This document shows, piece by piece, positions 33,514 to 43,014 of a stretch of 64,000 bases of DNA. The translations under genes and the position numbers were made by a program. Every line of letters begins with the position of its first letter. Position 1 is the stretch's first letter. The notes under the pieces are model-generated. The model made no database searches. It was not told the DNA's origin and saw only the letters and a program-made list of their open reading frames with translations. Origin of the DNA: CAVUCH01 sp963739995 (GTDB taxonomy: Bacteria; Acidobacteriota; Vicinamibacteria; Vicinamibacterales; JAENWD01); NCBI GenBank assembly GCA_963739995.1, contig CAVUCH010000011.1, positions 1 to 64,000 of the forward strand. Direction: 5' to 3'.

Positions 33514-36315
33514 CTACTTGCGCATGTCCGTGTTCGAAGACCCCGCCGTCGCCCTGGCCTGCTTCGCGGTTTCCCTCAGCAGCGGGTCGGCCGCATCCAC
33601 CCAGCGCTCGAGATAGTGGGCCAGCGAGCCGAGATGCAGCGTGCCGATCGCGTACGCGGCGCAGGCCTGCAGCCACGGGTCGCCGCTCTCGGCGAGGAGC
33701 GCGGCTGCTTCCTCCCGCGTGGAGACGGTCGTGCCGAGCGTGCGGTTCGCCAGCGCGACGCGCTGCTGCACGCTCACATCGCTGTCGAGCAACGGCAGGA
33801 GCAGCGTCCGCAGCTGCGGTTTGAGGATGTTCTCGAGGAACTCCAGCGCGTTGTCATGGATGTCGCGCTTCGAAGACTGCAGGCCCACGTACGCGCTCTC
33901 CAGGTCGTACACGGGCGAAAGGAGCTTCACGAGCCGGAAGATGCGCTCCACCTCCTGCATCATCGACTCCCGAAGCCCCTGGGCGACCGGCTCGCTCGAG
34001 TTCGCGGCGTAGTCGAGCGTGCCGAGAATCTGGTACGACCGGAGATGCCCCATCACCTCCGCCGCAAGCACGGTCTCGACCAGCTTCACATCCAGCGGGC
34101 GGGACGATCCGGCGGCCCGCAGCTTGTTGAGCGCCGTGAGCACGCGGAACCGGAGGACCGTGTCGCCATCGAGCAGGCTTTCCGTGAGCACCCCCTCGGC
34201 CGCTGTCGATCCGATGCGCAGCAGCACCCCCGGGATTTCACGCCGGATGGCCGCGGCCGTACTCTGGTCCATCAGGTGATCGCGCAGCGTGCCGATGACG
34301 CGATCCTCGTACTGGGCGAGTGCCTCCGTCGCATCCTCGGAGAGGCGCTCGTCAGCCAGCCGGCGGATCAGCGTGTCGATGAATCGGCGCTTCCGTGACC
34401 GTCCGGCGGCGTGCATGGCGTGCCGCAGCACGTCGGGATCCTCGCTCGCGAGCATCTCCGTCAGCTGCGCGTCGAAGACGTCTGGAAGACGCTCCAGCAG
34501 CCGCGCGGCCTCCAGCCGGGTGCGCTGCTCTTCATCGTGCACCATGCTCGTGAACATCAAGTGGGCCGCCGCGAGATTCTGGGTCTCGCCGGGCTGCGCG
34601 AGAAACGACACCATCGCCGAGCGGATGGAGAAATCGGGAAAATTGCCGAGCTGCTCGACGCGTTCGAGCGGGTCGATGTGGGCGTGGTGCGCGATGTAGA
34701 GCAGCGCTTCGGTGCGGACCGAGAGGTCTGGATCGTACAGGAGCCGCTCGACGTCGCTGCGCACGGAGAGGTCGCCGTCCTCGTTCAGCACCGCCACCGC
34801 GCGCGCCCGCACCGCCGCCGCCCCATGCTTCAGGAGGCCGCGCACCACCGGGTGTGACGCGCCCGAGTGCCCCGCCGTGAACAGCTCGAGTGCGTACAGG
34901 ATGCGCTCGGGATCATCGCTGGCCATCTGCGCCGTGAGGATCTCGGTGGCAGCCTTGTCGAGGACGGTGACGTTCGCGCGCTGCACGTGGCGGCGATGGT
35001 CGTCGATGCTCTTCCCGAGATTGGTGACGTACTGCCGCTGCGCGACCCAGGCCGCCGTGAGCCACCCGGCCAGGAGCAGCAGGTTCACCCAGGAGATCTG
35101 CCACGCCGGCCAATGGAGGACCGTGGCGAGCAGCAGGATGACGAGGCCGGAGAGCCCGTCGCCCAGCCGCCACACCACCGTGTCGATGAACGACTTCACC
35201 TGCAGCGTCTGCGCCGCCGGGAGTGGCAGGTACAGCAGTTCCGCCGCCGGCCGGTCGATCGAATAGCGCAGCACCTGGTCACTGCCGCGAAGCAGGATGG
35301 CCGCGGCGAACGAGCCGGAGACGAGCAGCCCGACGGATCCCAGCGCCAGCGCCGTGGGCACGATCGACAGCGCCACGCCCAGTCCGTACCTCCGGAGCAG
35401 CCGCGACGTCAGCAGCCACTGGAGCGCCAGCGACAGCAGGCCGGTATAGAAGGTGAAGCTGCCGAAGAACGCGGCCAGGCCGTTCTTGTCCTTGACGCCC
35501 TCGACGGCGATCGCCCTGAACTGCCAGGCGACGATGGCCGTGACGAACGACGACACCAGGATCAGCGCGGCAATCGCCCTCAGATACGGCGAGGCGGCGA
35601 TCTGCTGCACGCTCTCGCGGAACCCGGTCGGGCCGAGGCCGGCCGCTTCGCGCACCTCCTCCTCTCCCGGGTCCGGCGATTGCGCCAGATGGCGGAGGCG
35701 CCAGAGCCGGTCGACCAGCACCGCACACAGGAGCAGCGCAGCGGCCATGCCGATGAGGATGCTCTCGGCTCCGAAATGCATCGCCGTCTGCTGCACGACG
35801 AAGCCGCCGACGATGTTGCCGGAGATGGCACCGCTGCCGATGAAGCCGAACAGCCGCTTCGCTTCGCGCGTGGTGAGGACGTAGTTGGCCAGCGTCCACA
35901 CCTGTGCTGCGGCAATCACGCCGAACATGCCGACCCAGACGTAGACGACCGGCAGCACCCACGGCTGGTCGTGCCAGTGCGACAGGTACCAGAAGAGGAT
36001 GGAGTTCGAGGCGAAGAAGACGAGGCTCCCGCTGATGAGCGTGCGCACCGAGACCCGCTGGCCGATGCGGATGTAGACGGCGACCCACACCCCGACGAGC
36101 AGGGCGACGGTGATATCGACATACGGCAGCTGGCGTGCGCTGAACCGGAAGAGGAACAGCGCGTCGCGGGTGGCCTTGCCCGCCACGAAGCTGCCAATCA
36201 CCAGAAACAGGTAACTGAACAGCAGCACGCCGCGCTCGAGCTCGCCCGGACGGATGCCGAGCACCCGCGTCGCCAGCCGCGGGATGGGGGCCCAGAGGGG
36301 TCGCTGCGAATGCAT
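33514..36315 (-). CDS. ATP/ADP translocase-like transporter fused to HEAT repeats
   Basis: 933 residues. Residues about 25-430 form 11-12 transmembrane segments of the NTT/MFS type, with the marker EAKRLFGFIGSGAISGNIVGG. The rest is a soluble alpha-helical solenoid with repeated HEAT-like units (AVRARAVAVLNEDGDLSVRSDVERL, SVRTEALLYIAHHAHIDPLERV, RTRLEAARLLERLPDVFD, and so on). NTT proteins of chlamydiae and plastids exchange nucleotides, but free-living bacteria carry this HEAT-fused form whose substrate is unknown. A TACACT hexamer ends 10 bases before the ATG and no Shine-Dalgarno is visible. The divergent gene encodes a second, larger member. Confidence 0.85.
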   Translation of the reverse strand: MHSQRPLWAPIPRLATRVLGIRPGELERGVLLFSYLFLVIGSFVAGKATRDALFLFRFSARQLPYVDITVALLVGVWVAVYIRIGQRVSVRTLISGSLVFFASNSILFWYLSHWHDQPWVLPVVYVWVGMFGVIAAAQVWTLANYVLTTREAKRLFGFIGSGAISGNIVGGFVVQQTAMHFGAESILIGMAAALLLCAVLVDRLWRLRHLAQSPDPGEEEVREAAGLGPTGFRESVQQIAASPYLRAIAALILVSSFVTAIVAWQFRAIAVEGVKDKNGLAAFFGSFTFYTGLLSLALQWLLTSRLLRRYGLGVALSIVPTALALGSVGLLVSGSFAAAILLRGSDQVLRYSIDRPAAELLYLPLPAAQTLQVKSFIDTVVWRLGDGLSGLVILLLATVLHWPAWQISWVNLLLLAGWLTAAWVAQRQYVTNLGKSIDDHRRHVQRANVTVLDKAATEILTAQMASDDPERILYALELFTAGHSGASHPVVRGLLKHGAAAVRARAVAVLNEDGDLSVRSDVERLLYDPDLSVRTEALLYIAHHAHIDPLERVEQLGNFPDFSIRSAMVSFLAQPGETQNLAAAHLMFTSMVHDEEQRTRLEAARLLERLPDVFDAQLTEMLASEDPDVLRHAMHAAGRSRKRRFIDTLIRRLADERLSEDATEALAQYEDRVIGTLRDHLMDQSTAAAIRREIPGVLLRIGSTAAEGVLTESLLDGDTVLRFRVLTALNKLRAAGSSRPLDVKLVETVLAAEVMGHLRSYQILGTLDYAANSSEPVAQGLRESMMQEVERIFRLVKLLSPVYDLESAYVGLQSSKRDIHDNALEFLENILKPQLRTLLLPLLDSDVSVQQRVALANRTLGTTVSTREEAAALLAESGDPWLQACAAYAIGTLHLGSLAHYLERWVDAADPLLRETAKQARATAGSSNTDMRK

Positions 36316-36430
36316 AGGAAGCGCGAGTGTATCCCGATTGCAGGGGCGATGCTTTGTTCCTGACCTGCACGGGATTAAGATCCGCCGGTCGCTCTTTTCG
36401 ATCCGGTCTGCCCCAGAAAGGATATTCCAG

Positions 36431-39400
36431 ATGGCGCTCAGCCGCCGGCTGCTGGCTCCAATCGTGGAGCTACGGGAAAACGAGTCCGGGATTGCGGTCC
36501 TGATGTTCGCGTACTCGTTCCTCGCGATGACGGCCTACAACATCATCCAGCCGATCACGCGGTCCCGCTTCATCAGCTCGCTTGGCGCCGATAACCTCCC
36601 CTACGTCCTGCTCGTTTCGGTCTTCATCGTCGGCGGCATCATGCAGGGCTACAGCCGCCTCGGCAGCCTGGTGCCGCCGAAATGGGTGGTGCCTGTGACG
36701 CAGGGCGCGATGGTCGCGCTGCTCGCGGGGTTCTGGATGGCCGCCGGCTGGGGTTGGACGTCGGTGGACGTCGGCTTCTACCTGTTCGGCCAGATCTACG
36801 GAATTCTGCTCATCAGCCAGTTCTGGACGCTGGCGAACATCATCTTCGACCCGCGCCAGGCGAAGCGATTGTTCGGGTTCATCGGCGGCGGGGCGAGCCT
36901 CGGCGGGGTCGCGGGCGGGGCCATCACGTCCCTGCTCACGCGGACCGTCGGCAACGCGAACCTCATGCTGGTGAGCGCCGGCGTGCTGGCAGTGTGCGCG
37001 GTCGTCGTCGTGCTGGTGGTCCGACGGACGCGCAGCGAAGACCTCGCGGGGCTCGAGGAGGCTGGCAAGGAGGAAGGGGTCAGCGGCGGCGAGGCCATTC
37101 AGATGCTGCGGCGCAGCCGGCACCTGCAGATCATTGCCGCCGTCATCGCGATGACCTCGATCGGCGCCGGCCTTATCGATCAGCAGCTCAACATGGCGAC
37201 CGAGGCTGCCAAAGGGTCACAAGGCACGGACGCCATAACGGCCGTCCTGGCCAACGTCCGCGTGTACACGTCAGTCGTCGGCTTCGTGATCCAGGTCTGG
37301 TTGACGAGCAAGATCCAGCGGTTTCTCGGGATCGGCTTCGCCTTGATGATCTTGCCACTCGGGCTGGGATCGACGGCGCTGCTCATACTCCTCACCAGGC
37401 AGCTCTGGGCGCCGATGTTCGCGCGGGTCTTCGACCAGTCGATCCGTTACACCGTCGATAAGACGTCGCGCGAAATCCTCTTTCTGCCGCTGCCGTCCGA
37501 CATCAAGGCGAAGGCGAAGCCGTTCGTGGACGTGACGGTGGATCGGTTCGGTCGCGCGGCCAACGCGCTCATCCTGCTGGTGCTGATCAAGCCGTGGGGG
37601 CTGAACCTCTCATGGCCGCAGATCAGCTACGCCAGCCTCGTCGTGATGGCCGTGTGGATCGTCCTGGCGCTCCGGGCGAAGCGCGGCTACATGGTGGCCT
37701 TCCGGCGCAGCCTCGAGACCGACGACGTGCAGGCGCAGGATCTGCGCCACGCGGAGCCCGACCTGTTCACGATCGAAACGCTCGTGGAGGAGCTCGGCCA
37801 TCCCGACGCGCGGCACGTGCTGCACGCGATTGACCTGCTCGAAGGGTTCGACAAACGCCACCTGATCTCGCCGCTGCTGCTCCACCACGCTTCGCCGACC
37901 GTCCGGGCCCGGGCACTGCGCACCCTCGAAGCCGCGCGTCCCGACGTGCAGGCGCGGTGGTCGGCGGGCATCGAGCGCATGCTCAAGGACGAGCACCCCG
38001 AGGTGCGGGCAGCCGCCGTAGCCGCGCTGGCCGCTACACGCGGAGAACAGGCCGTCGGGGTGATGCGCCCGTTCCTCGAGGACCGGGACCCGCGGATGGT
38101 GGTGACCGCCGCAGCCGCGCTCGCCGACAGTCCCGCTGAAGAGGACGTGACGGCAGCGGAACACGCGCTGCGCACGCTGGCGCTCGACACGCGGCAGACG
38201 GCGGTCTCCGCCCGCCGCGAGGTCGCGCAGGCGCTCGGGCACATCAAGTCCCCGAGGTTCCGGCACCTGCTGGTGCCGTTGATGTACGACCCCGCGCGCG
38301 AGGTGGCGGAAGAGGCCATCCGAAGCGCCGGCCGGCTTGGCGCCGTCGACTACCTGTTCGTGGCGCCGCTGCTCGCGTTGCTGCGCAACCGGCTGCTGAA
38401 GGCACACGCGCGGCAGGTGCTCGTCGGGTATGGCGAAGGCATCGTGGAGACGCTCGCCTACTTCATGCGCGATGAAGAGGAAGACGTCTGGGTGCGGCGG
38501 CACATCCCGTCGACGCTCGCGCTCATCCCGACCCAGCAGTCGGTGGACGTGCTCCTCTCCGCGCTGGACGCACCGGACGGGTACCTGCGCTACAAAGCGC
38601 TCCGGGCGCTCGGGCGCATGAAGCGGGAACATCCGGAGCTGACCATCCCCACCGCGCCGGTCGAGGCGCTGGTCGTCAAGGAAACGAGCCGCTACTTCAA
38701 CTACCTGGGCCTGCACTACAACGTGGTCGTCAGGGACCCGGTCGCCAAAGACACGCTGCTGGCGCGCGCGCTCCGCGAGAAGCTCGGCCGCACCGTGGAC
38801 CGCATCTACTACCTGCTCGCCATGATCTACCCGTGGAAAGACATCGCCGCGGCCCGGTGGACACTCGAGCACGCCAGCGGCCGCGCCCGCGCGGGTGCCC
38901 TCGAGTACCTCGACAACCTGCTCACCGGCCAGATGCGCAAGCGCGTCATCCCGGTGCTGGACGATGTGCCGCTCGAGGAGAAGGTGCGGCGTGGCAACCT
39001 GCTCCTGAAGTCCCGCGTGCGCGACGTGGAGGACAGCCTGGCCCAACTGGTGCACGACGCGGATCAGATCGTTGCCGCCACCGCGATTCATTTCGTCGAG
39101 TCACGGGGTGTGTGGGCGCTCGCCGACGATCTGGAGTACACCCTCGAGCACCGCGAGGCAAAAGACTGGTACGTGTTCGAGGCGGCATCGTGGGCGCTCG
39201 CGGCCCAGCGGATGGCCGTCGACGAGCGGCGCACGCGCTGGATGGAGCCGCTGCCCGCCGTGGAGCTCGCCGACCGGCTGCGACGCATGGCACTGTTCGA
39301 CTACGTGTCGGTGGACGAACTGTTCCGCTTCGCCGACGCCGGCCGGCAGGTGCGGCACGAGCACGGGCGCGTGCTCTACACGCAGGGCGCCACACCTGAC

Positions 39401-40138
39401 GATCTGCAGTTCCTGCTCGACGGCGCCGTGCAGGCGAGCGTCGAGGATCACGGCCCGGTGTCGCGTGTCGAGCTGCAGGCTCCGGCGGCGCTGGCGTTCG
39501 ACGAAGTCATGGAAGGGGCGCCATCAGCGGCCACGATCACGGCAATGGACCGCGCAATCTGCCTGGCGCTGCGCAACGAGCAGGTGCTCGGCCTGCTTGC
39601 CGAGAACGCCGACCTCGTGCAGGGCCTCTTCCGGATGGCCATCGAGCGCGAGAACGGCGCTGGGCTGCGTGGCGTCGTTCGAGGCGTCGATCACGGCGAT
39701 GTCGCGCGGGGCACCGAGAGCCTGCAGCCGGTCGAAAAGATCCTGCTGATCCAGGAGGTGCCGGTCTTCGCGCGCGCGTCGGCTGCCGACGTGAGTGCGC
39801 TGGCCACGAGCGGACGTGAGGTTCGCGCGGCCGCCGGCGAAACACTCTTCGAAGAGGGAGATGCCCCGGCCATATATGTGCTGGTCACCGGAGAGCTGGC
39901 GCTCGAGCCGATCGCCGGAGGTGCGCCGGTGGCGGCCGGGGCCGGAGACACCGTAGGGGTGTTCGAGACCCTGAGCGGCGCCGACACCACCGGCTGGCGC
40001 GCCCATGTCACCCGCGATACCGTCGCGCTGCGATTCGACCGCGAGCCGCTGTTCGACGTGCTGGCCGATCACATCGAGCTGCTGCAGGCGATGTTCAGCG
40101 CGGTGCTGCGCCGCGAGGGCTCCGCCGCCAGCATCTAG
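36431..40138 (+). CDS. ATP/ADP translocase-like transporter with HEAT repeats and two cyclic-nucleotide-binding-like domains
   Basis: 1235 residues from an ATG with AAAGGA 8 bases upstream. Transmembrane segments fill residues about 20-420, with the NTT marker QAKRLFGFIGGGASLGGVAGG. A HEAT solenoid (LVEELGHPDARHVLHAIDLL, PEVRAAAVAALAATRGEQAV, PRFRHLLVPLMYDPAREVAEEA and others) runs to about 940. Two cNMP-binding-type domains follow: about 948-1060 (MALFDYVSVDELFRFA ... GRVLYTQGATPDDLQFLLDGAV) and about 1100-1230 (VPVFARASAADVSALAT ... GETLFEEGDAPAIYVLVTGEL). Conserved phosphate-binding Arg/Glu motifs (RxA) are not clear, so the ligand may not be a cyclic nucleotide. Confidence 0.85.
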   Translation: MALSRRLLAPIVELRENESGIAVLMFAYSFLAMTAYNIIQPITRSRFISSLGADNLPYVLLVSVFIVGGIMQGYSRLGSLVPPKWVVPVTQGAMVALLAGFWMAAGWGWTSVDVGFYLFGQIYGILLISQFWTLANIIFDPRQAKRLFGFIGGGASLGGVAGGAITSLLTRTVGNANLMLVSAGVLAVCAVVVVLVVRRTRSEDLAGLEEAGKEEGVSGGEAIQMLRRSRHLQIIAAVIAMTSIGAGLIDQQLNMATEAAKGSQGTDAITAVLANVRVYTSVVGFVIQVWLTSKIQRFLGIGFALMILPLGLGSTALLILLTRQLWAPMFARVFDQSIRYTVDKTSREILFLPLPSDIKAKAKPFVDVTVDRFGRAANALILLVLIKPWGLNLSWPQISYASLVVMAVWIVLALRAKRGYMVAFRRSLETDDVQAQDLRHAEPDLFTIETLVEELGHPDARHVLHAIDLLEGFDKRHLISPLLLHHASPTVRARALRTLEAARPDVQARWSAGIERMLKDEHPEVRAAAVAALAATRGEQAVGVMRPFLEDRDPRMVVTAAAALADSPAEEDVTAAEHALRTLALDTRQTAVSARREVAQALGHIKSPRFRHLLVPLMYDPAREVAEEAIRSAGRLGAVDYLFVAPLLALLRNRLLKAHARQVLVGYGEGIVETLAYFMRDEEEDVWVRRHIPSTLALIPTQQSVDVLLSALDAPDGYLRYKALRALGRMKREHPELTIPTAPVEALVVKETSRYFNYLGLHYNVVVRDPVAKDTLLARALREKLGRTVDRIYYLLAMIYPWKDIAAARWTLEHASGRARAGALEYLDNLLTGQMRKRVIPVLDDVPLEEKVRRGNLLLKSRVRDVEDSLAQLVHDADQIVAATAIHFVESRGVWALADDLEYTLEHREAKDWYVFEAASWALAAQRMAVDERRTRWMEPLPAVELADRLRRMALFDYVSVDELFRFADAGRQVRHEHGRVLYTQGATPDDLQFLLDGAVQASVEDHGPVSRVELQAPAALAFDEVMEGAPSAATITAMDRAICLALRNEQVLGLLAENADLVQGLFRMAIERENGAGLRGVVRGVDHGDVARGTESLQPVEKILLIQEVPVFARASAADVSALATSGREVRAAAGETLFEEGDAPAIYVLVTGELALEPIAGGAPVAAGAGDTVGVFETLSGADTTGWRAHVTRDTVALRFDREPLFDVLADHIELLQAMFSAVLRREGSAASI

Positions 40139-40166
40139 CTGGCCTGTATCGCCTTCACGTAACGAC

Positions 40167-41171
40167 ATGCACGACGTCATCGTGGTCGGCGCCGGACCGG
40201 TCGGGCTCGCGTGCGCGATCGAAGCCCGGCGTCAGGGCCTCTCCGCGCTGGTCATCGACAAGGGCACCCTGGTCAATTCCATCGTCGGCTATCCGGCGCG
40301 CATGGAGTTCTTCTCGACACCCGAGCTGATCGAAATCGGCGGGTACCCCTTTCCGGTGCAGGGTTACAAGCCCACCCGGGAGGAGGCGATCGAGTACTAC
40401 CGCGGCGTGGCGGCGCGGGAGGGAATCCCGATCCGGCTGTACGAACGGGTGCTCGAGGTCCGGGGGACGACGCCGGCATTCACGGTCGTCACTGACAAGG
40501 GGGAGAACACTGCCGGACACGTGGTTGTCGCCATCGGCTTTTTCGATGTGCCCAACCGGCTCAATGTGCCCGGTCAGGATCTTCCCAAGGTCACGCACTA
40601 CTATTCAGAGCCATACCGCTACGTTCGGCAGAAGGTCGCGATCATCGGCGCGAAGAACTCCGCCGCGAAGGCCGCACTCGACTGCCACCGGCACGGCGCG
40701 GAAGTGACGCTCGTCGTGCGGGCGCCAGCGCTCTCCGACAAGATCAAGTACTGGATCAAGCCCGATCTCGAGAACCGCATCAAGGAAGGCAGCATCCGCG
40801 CCTGCTTCGACACGACGGTCGATGCCATCCGGGAGACGTCGCTCGTCCTGCGGACGCCAGGAGGGGTCGAGGAGATCGCGAACGACTGGGTCCTGGCGAT
40901 GACCGGCTACCGGCCGGACTACCGGTTCCTCGAAGCCCTCGACATCGCCATCGCAAACGACGCGTATCGCACGCCGGTGTTCGACGAGGCGACCTTCGAG
41001 ACGAGCCGTCCGGGACTGTATCTCGCCGGGACGGTCTGCGGCGGCCATCACACGAGCCGCTGGTTCATCGAGAACGGACGTTTTCACGCCGCGCAGATCG
41101 TCAAGCACATCACGCAAGGACGCGCAGACAGGATCGACTTCGACGCCGTGCACTGGAAGACGGAGGAATAG
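40167..41171 (+). CDS. YpdA family bacillithiol disulfide reductase-like flavoprotein
   Basis: 334 residues beginning with an FAD-binding GxGxxG (DVIVVGAGPVGLACAIEARRQG). Signature segments of YpdA are present: NSIVGYPARMEFFSTPELIEIGGYPFP, VVVAIGFFDVPNRLNVPG, VAIIGAKNSAAKAALDCHRHGA (NADPH site) and a C-terminal LAGTVCGGHHTSRWFIENGRFHA. There is no CxxC active site, as expected for YpdA, which reduces bacillithiol disulfide with NADPH. This implies the organism may make bacillithiol; its synthesis genes are not in the window. The gene starts 28 bp after the transporter stop. Confidence 0.85.
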   Translation: MHDVIVVGAGPVGLACAIEARRQGLSALVIDKGTLVNSIVGYPARMEFFSTPELIEIGGYPFPVQGYKPTREEAIEYYRGVAAREGIPIRLYERVLEVRGTTPAFTVVTDKGENTAGHVVVAIGFFDVPNRLNVPGQDLPKVTHYYSEPYRYVRQKVAIIGAKNSAAKAALDCHRHGAEVTLVVRAPALSDKIKYWIKPDLENRIKEGSIRACFDTTVDAIRETSLVLRTPGGVEEIANDWVLAMTGYRPDYRFLEALDIAIANDAYRTPVFDEATFETSRPGLYLAGTVCGGHHTSRWFIENGRFHAAQIVKHITQGRADRIDFDAVHWKTEE

Positions 41172-41205
41172 GCGCTGAGTACCGGGCGCTCGGCGCTGGG
41201 CTTGC
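41171..41205. repeat. short 7-bp repeat (GGCGCTG)
   Basis: Heptads GGCGCTG, AGTACCG, GGCGCTC, GGCGCTG, GGCTTGC start at the last base of the ypdA stop codon and lie in the convergent gap before the methyltransferase gene. Confidence 0.5.
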
Positions 41206-41232
41206 CCGGCGGCTCGCGGCGGGCGAACGAGT

Positions 41233-41835
41233 TCAGAGGTTGCGGGAGCGTCGTGGCAGGAACCGGCCGGTCGCGTCGCGGTAGGTGCGGTAGCTCTCGC
41301 CGAAGCGCGCCAGCAGGTTGCGTTCCTCGACGGACGTGCGCACCACCATCAGCATGAACGCCACGGTGCCGGACGCCAGGATGAACCAGTTCGCCGCGAT
41401 GACGGCGCTCCCGAGCAGGAGCAGGTACACGGCGTCGTAGAACGGGTGCCGCACCCAGCGATATGGTCCCGTGATCACGAGGGTGTGCGCCTTCCGCGTC
41501 ACGACCGTGTCCGTGAGGTTCGGCCCGAGATTGCGGAGCGTCCAGACCAGCAGCGCGCTGCCTGCAATCCAGGGGACGATGCCCATGAGCCGGGCCCACG
41601 GCGGCAAAGGCAATGACGACCACGCCATACGCGCCGGACTCACGAGATACGTGACCAGCGCGACCATGCACGCGATCCCCACAGGCCGCAGGGTCGCGAG
41701 GATCAACAGCCCTTCCTGCGAGCGGTCGAGGGGCTCACCCGTGGCCTGTGACCGAATGCGGTGGTACAGCATGAACGGAAACACGCCGGCGAAGCCCAGG
41801 GCCAGCAGCGTGCGATAGGTGTTCTCGTCGTGCAT
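41233..41835 (-). CDS. isoprenylcysteine carboxyl methyltransferase-like membrane protein
   Basis: 200 residues from the ATG at 41835. Four or five transmembrane segments are visible (LLALGFAGVFPFMLY, ATLRPVGIACMVALVTYLV, GIVPWIAGSALLVWTL and AVIAANWFILASGTVAFMLMV). The signature of the ICMT/PEMT fold is clear: LVITGPYRWVRHPFYDAVYLL, then EERNLLARFGESYRTYRDATGRFLP. The family methylates small lipids or carboxyl groups with SAM at the membrane; the bacterial substrates are mostly unknown. Convergent with ypdA. Confidence 0.82.
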   Translation of the reverse strand: MHDENTYRTLLALGFAGVFPFMLYHRIRSQATGEPLDRSQEGLLILATLRPVGIACMVALVTYLVSPARMAWSSLPLPPWARLMGIVPWIAGSALLVWTLRNLGPNLTDTVVTRKAHTLVITGPYRWVRHPFYDAVYLLLLGSAVIAANWFILASGTVAFMLMVVRTSVEERNLLARFGESYRTYRDATGRFLPRRSRNL

Positions 41836-42090
41836 CAGGAGATCCCGCAAGGCTCGGGTCAGCCCGCGCAATGCCGGGTCGCGGCTCTGACATCCGTCGC
41901 TGGCTTGCCCGGGCGGACTATACACCCCAGGGACACGCCGCATGGCAACACTCCATGCGTCGGCACCGCGACGGGCCGAGACGACCCGCCGTTCCGGCGG
42001 AACATCCGGTAGAATCCGCACATCGAGTTTTCAGGCGGTCGCGACCCACACCCGTCGCTATCCCTGCGCACGGTCCACACGGAGGTCCGC

Positions 42091-42756
42091 ATGAAGAGTG
42101 CATTCGTCATCACCGATCGCCGCCGCTTCATCGCCACGCTGGCGCTCAGCGGCGCCGCATTCACCGTGCGGGGGGCCTTCGCCGAGCAGCTGGCGCGCAC
42201 GGCGGCCCAGACGGAGGGCCCGTTCTATCCGGATCGCCTACCCCTCGACACGGACAATGATTTGATTGTCCTGAACAACGGGCTCACACCGGCGGTCGGC
42301 GAGATTACGCACCTCTCGGGACGCATCCTGGATGAGACCGGTGCCCCTGTCCGCAACGCCATCGTCGAGATCTGGCAATGCGATCACGAGGGCGTATACC
42401 TGCACTCGGCGGACGCCTCCCGCAAGCCGGGTGATCGCCACTTCCAGGGGTTCGGACGTTTTCTCACCGACTCCAGCGGAGCCTACTACTTCCGCACAAT
42501 CAAGCCGGTCCCCTATCCGGGGCGCACACCGCACATCCACTTCAAGGTGAAGAAGGGCGGGCGAGATCTGCTGACGACGCAGTGCTACGTCAAGGGTCAC
42601 CCGGGTAACGCGCAGGACGGGATCTGGAAGTCGGTCACGGACCCACGCGCGCGCGAGTCGATCACCATCGACTTCAGCCCGGCGCCTGGCTCGCCCACCG
42701 GTGAGCTTGCGGCGAAATTCGACATCGTGGTTGGTCGGACGCCGACCGCTTCGTGA
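42091..42756 (+). CDS. exported intradiol ring-cleavage dioxygenase
   Basis: 221 residues with GGAGG 5 bases before the ATG. The N-terminus has a Tat-like signal (DRRRFIATLALSGAAF). The catalytic part starts TEGPFYPDRLPLDTDNDL and has all four iron ligands of intradiol enzymes: Tyr in CDHEGVYLH, Tyr in PVPYPGRTPHIHFKV, and the two His of HIH. It should cleave catechol-type aromatics between the hydroxyls using Fe(III), probably outside the cytoplasm. No uptake or beta-ketoadipate genes are adjacent. A TAGAAT hexamer at 42010-42015 could be its -10, giving a leader of about 70 bases. Confidence 0.88.
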   Translation: MKSAFVITDRRRFIATLALSGAAFTVRGAFAEQLARTAAQTEGPFYPDRLPLDTDNDLIVLNNGLTPAVGEITHLSGRILDETGAPVRNAIVEIWQCDHEGVYLHSADASRKPGDRHFQGFGRFLTDSSGAYYFRTIKPVPYPGRTPHIHFKVKKGGRDLLTTQCYVKGHPGNAQDGIWKSVTDPRARESITIDFSPAPGSPTGELAAKFDIVVGRTPTAS

Positions 42757-43014
42757 GGCGTTTCGGCACAACCACGGCAGAAGAGACGCGCATGGACAAT
42801 CACCGCGAGTTCCCGAAGAGGCCGGCGCCGCCGCCATAGGGCCCCGCCGGCCTCCCGGGCCTCGTGCACGGCCAGACCGGCGCCAGCGCGACGCCAAGGC
42901 AACGGGCTTCACGTTCACGTGGATCTCCGACGCGGTGTAGCGTCACGCTGCCGCACACGCGCCGGGGAGCGGCTCGGTTTCAGGTTGGCGTCGCCGGAAT
43001 CTTCGGGGGCCGTG

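Noticed and set aside
34867..36363. A 498-codon plus-strand frame opposite the first transporter
   Set aside because: Composed of Gln/Arg/His/Asp-rich stretches with no motifs; the opposite strand encodes a transporter.
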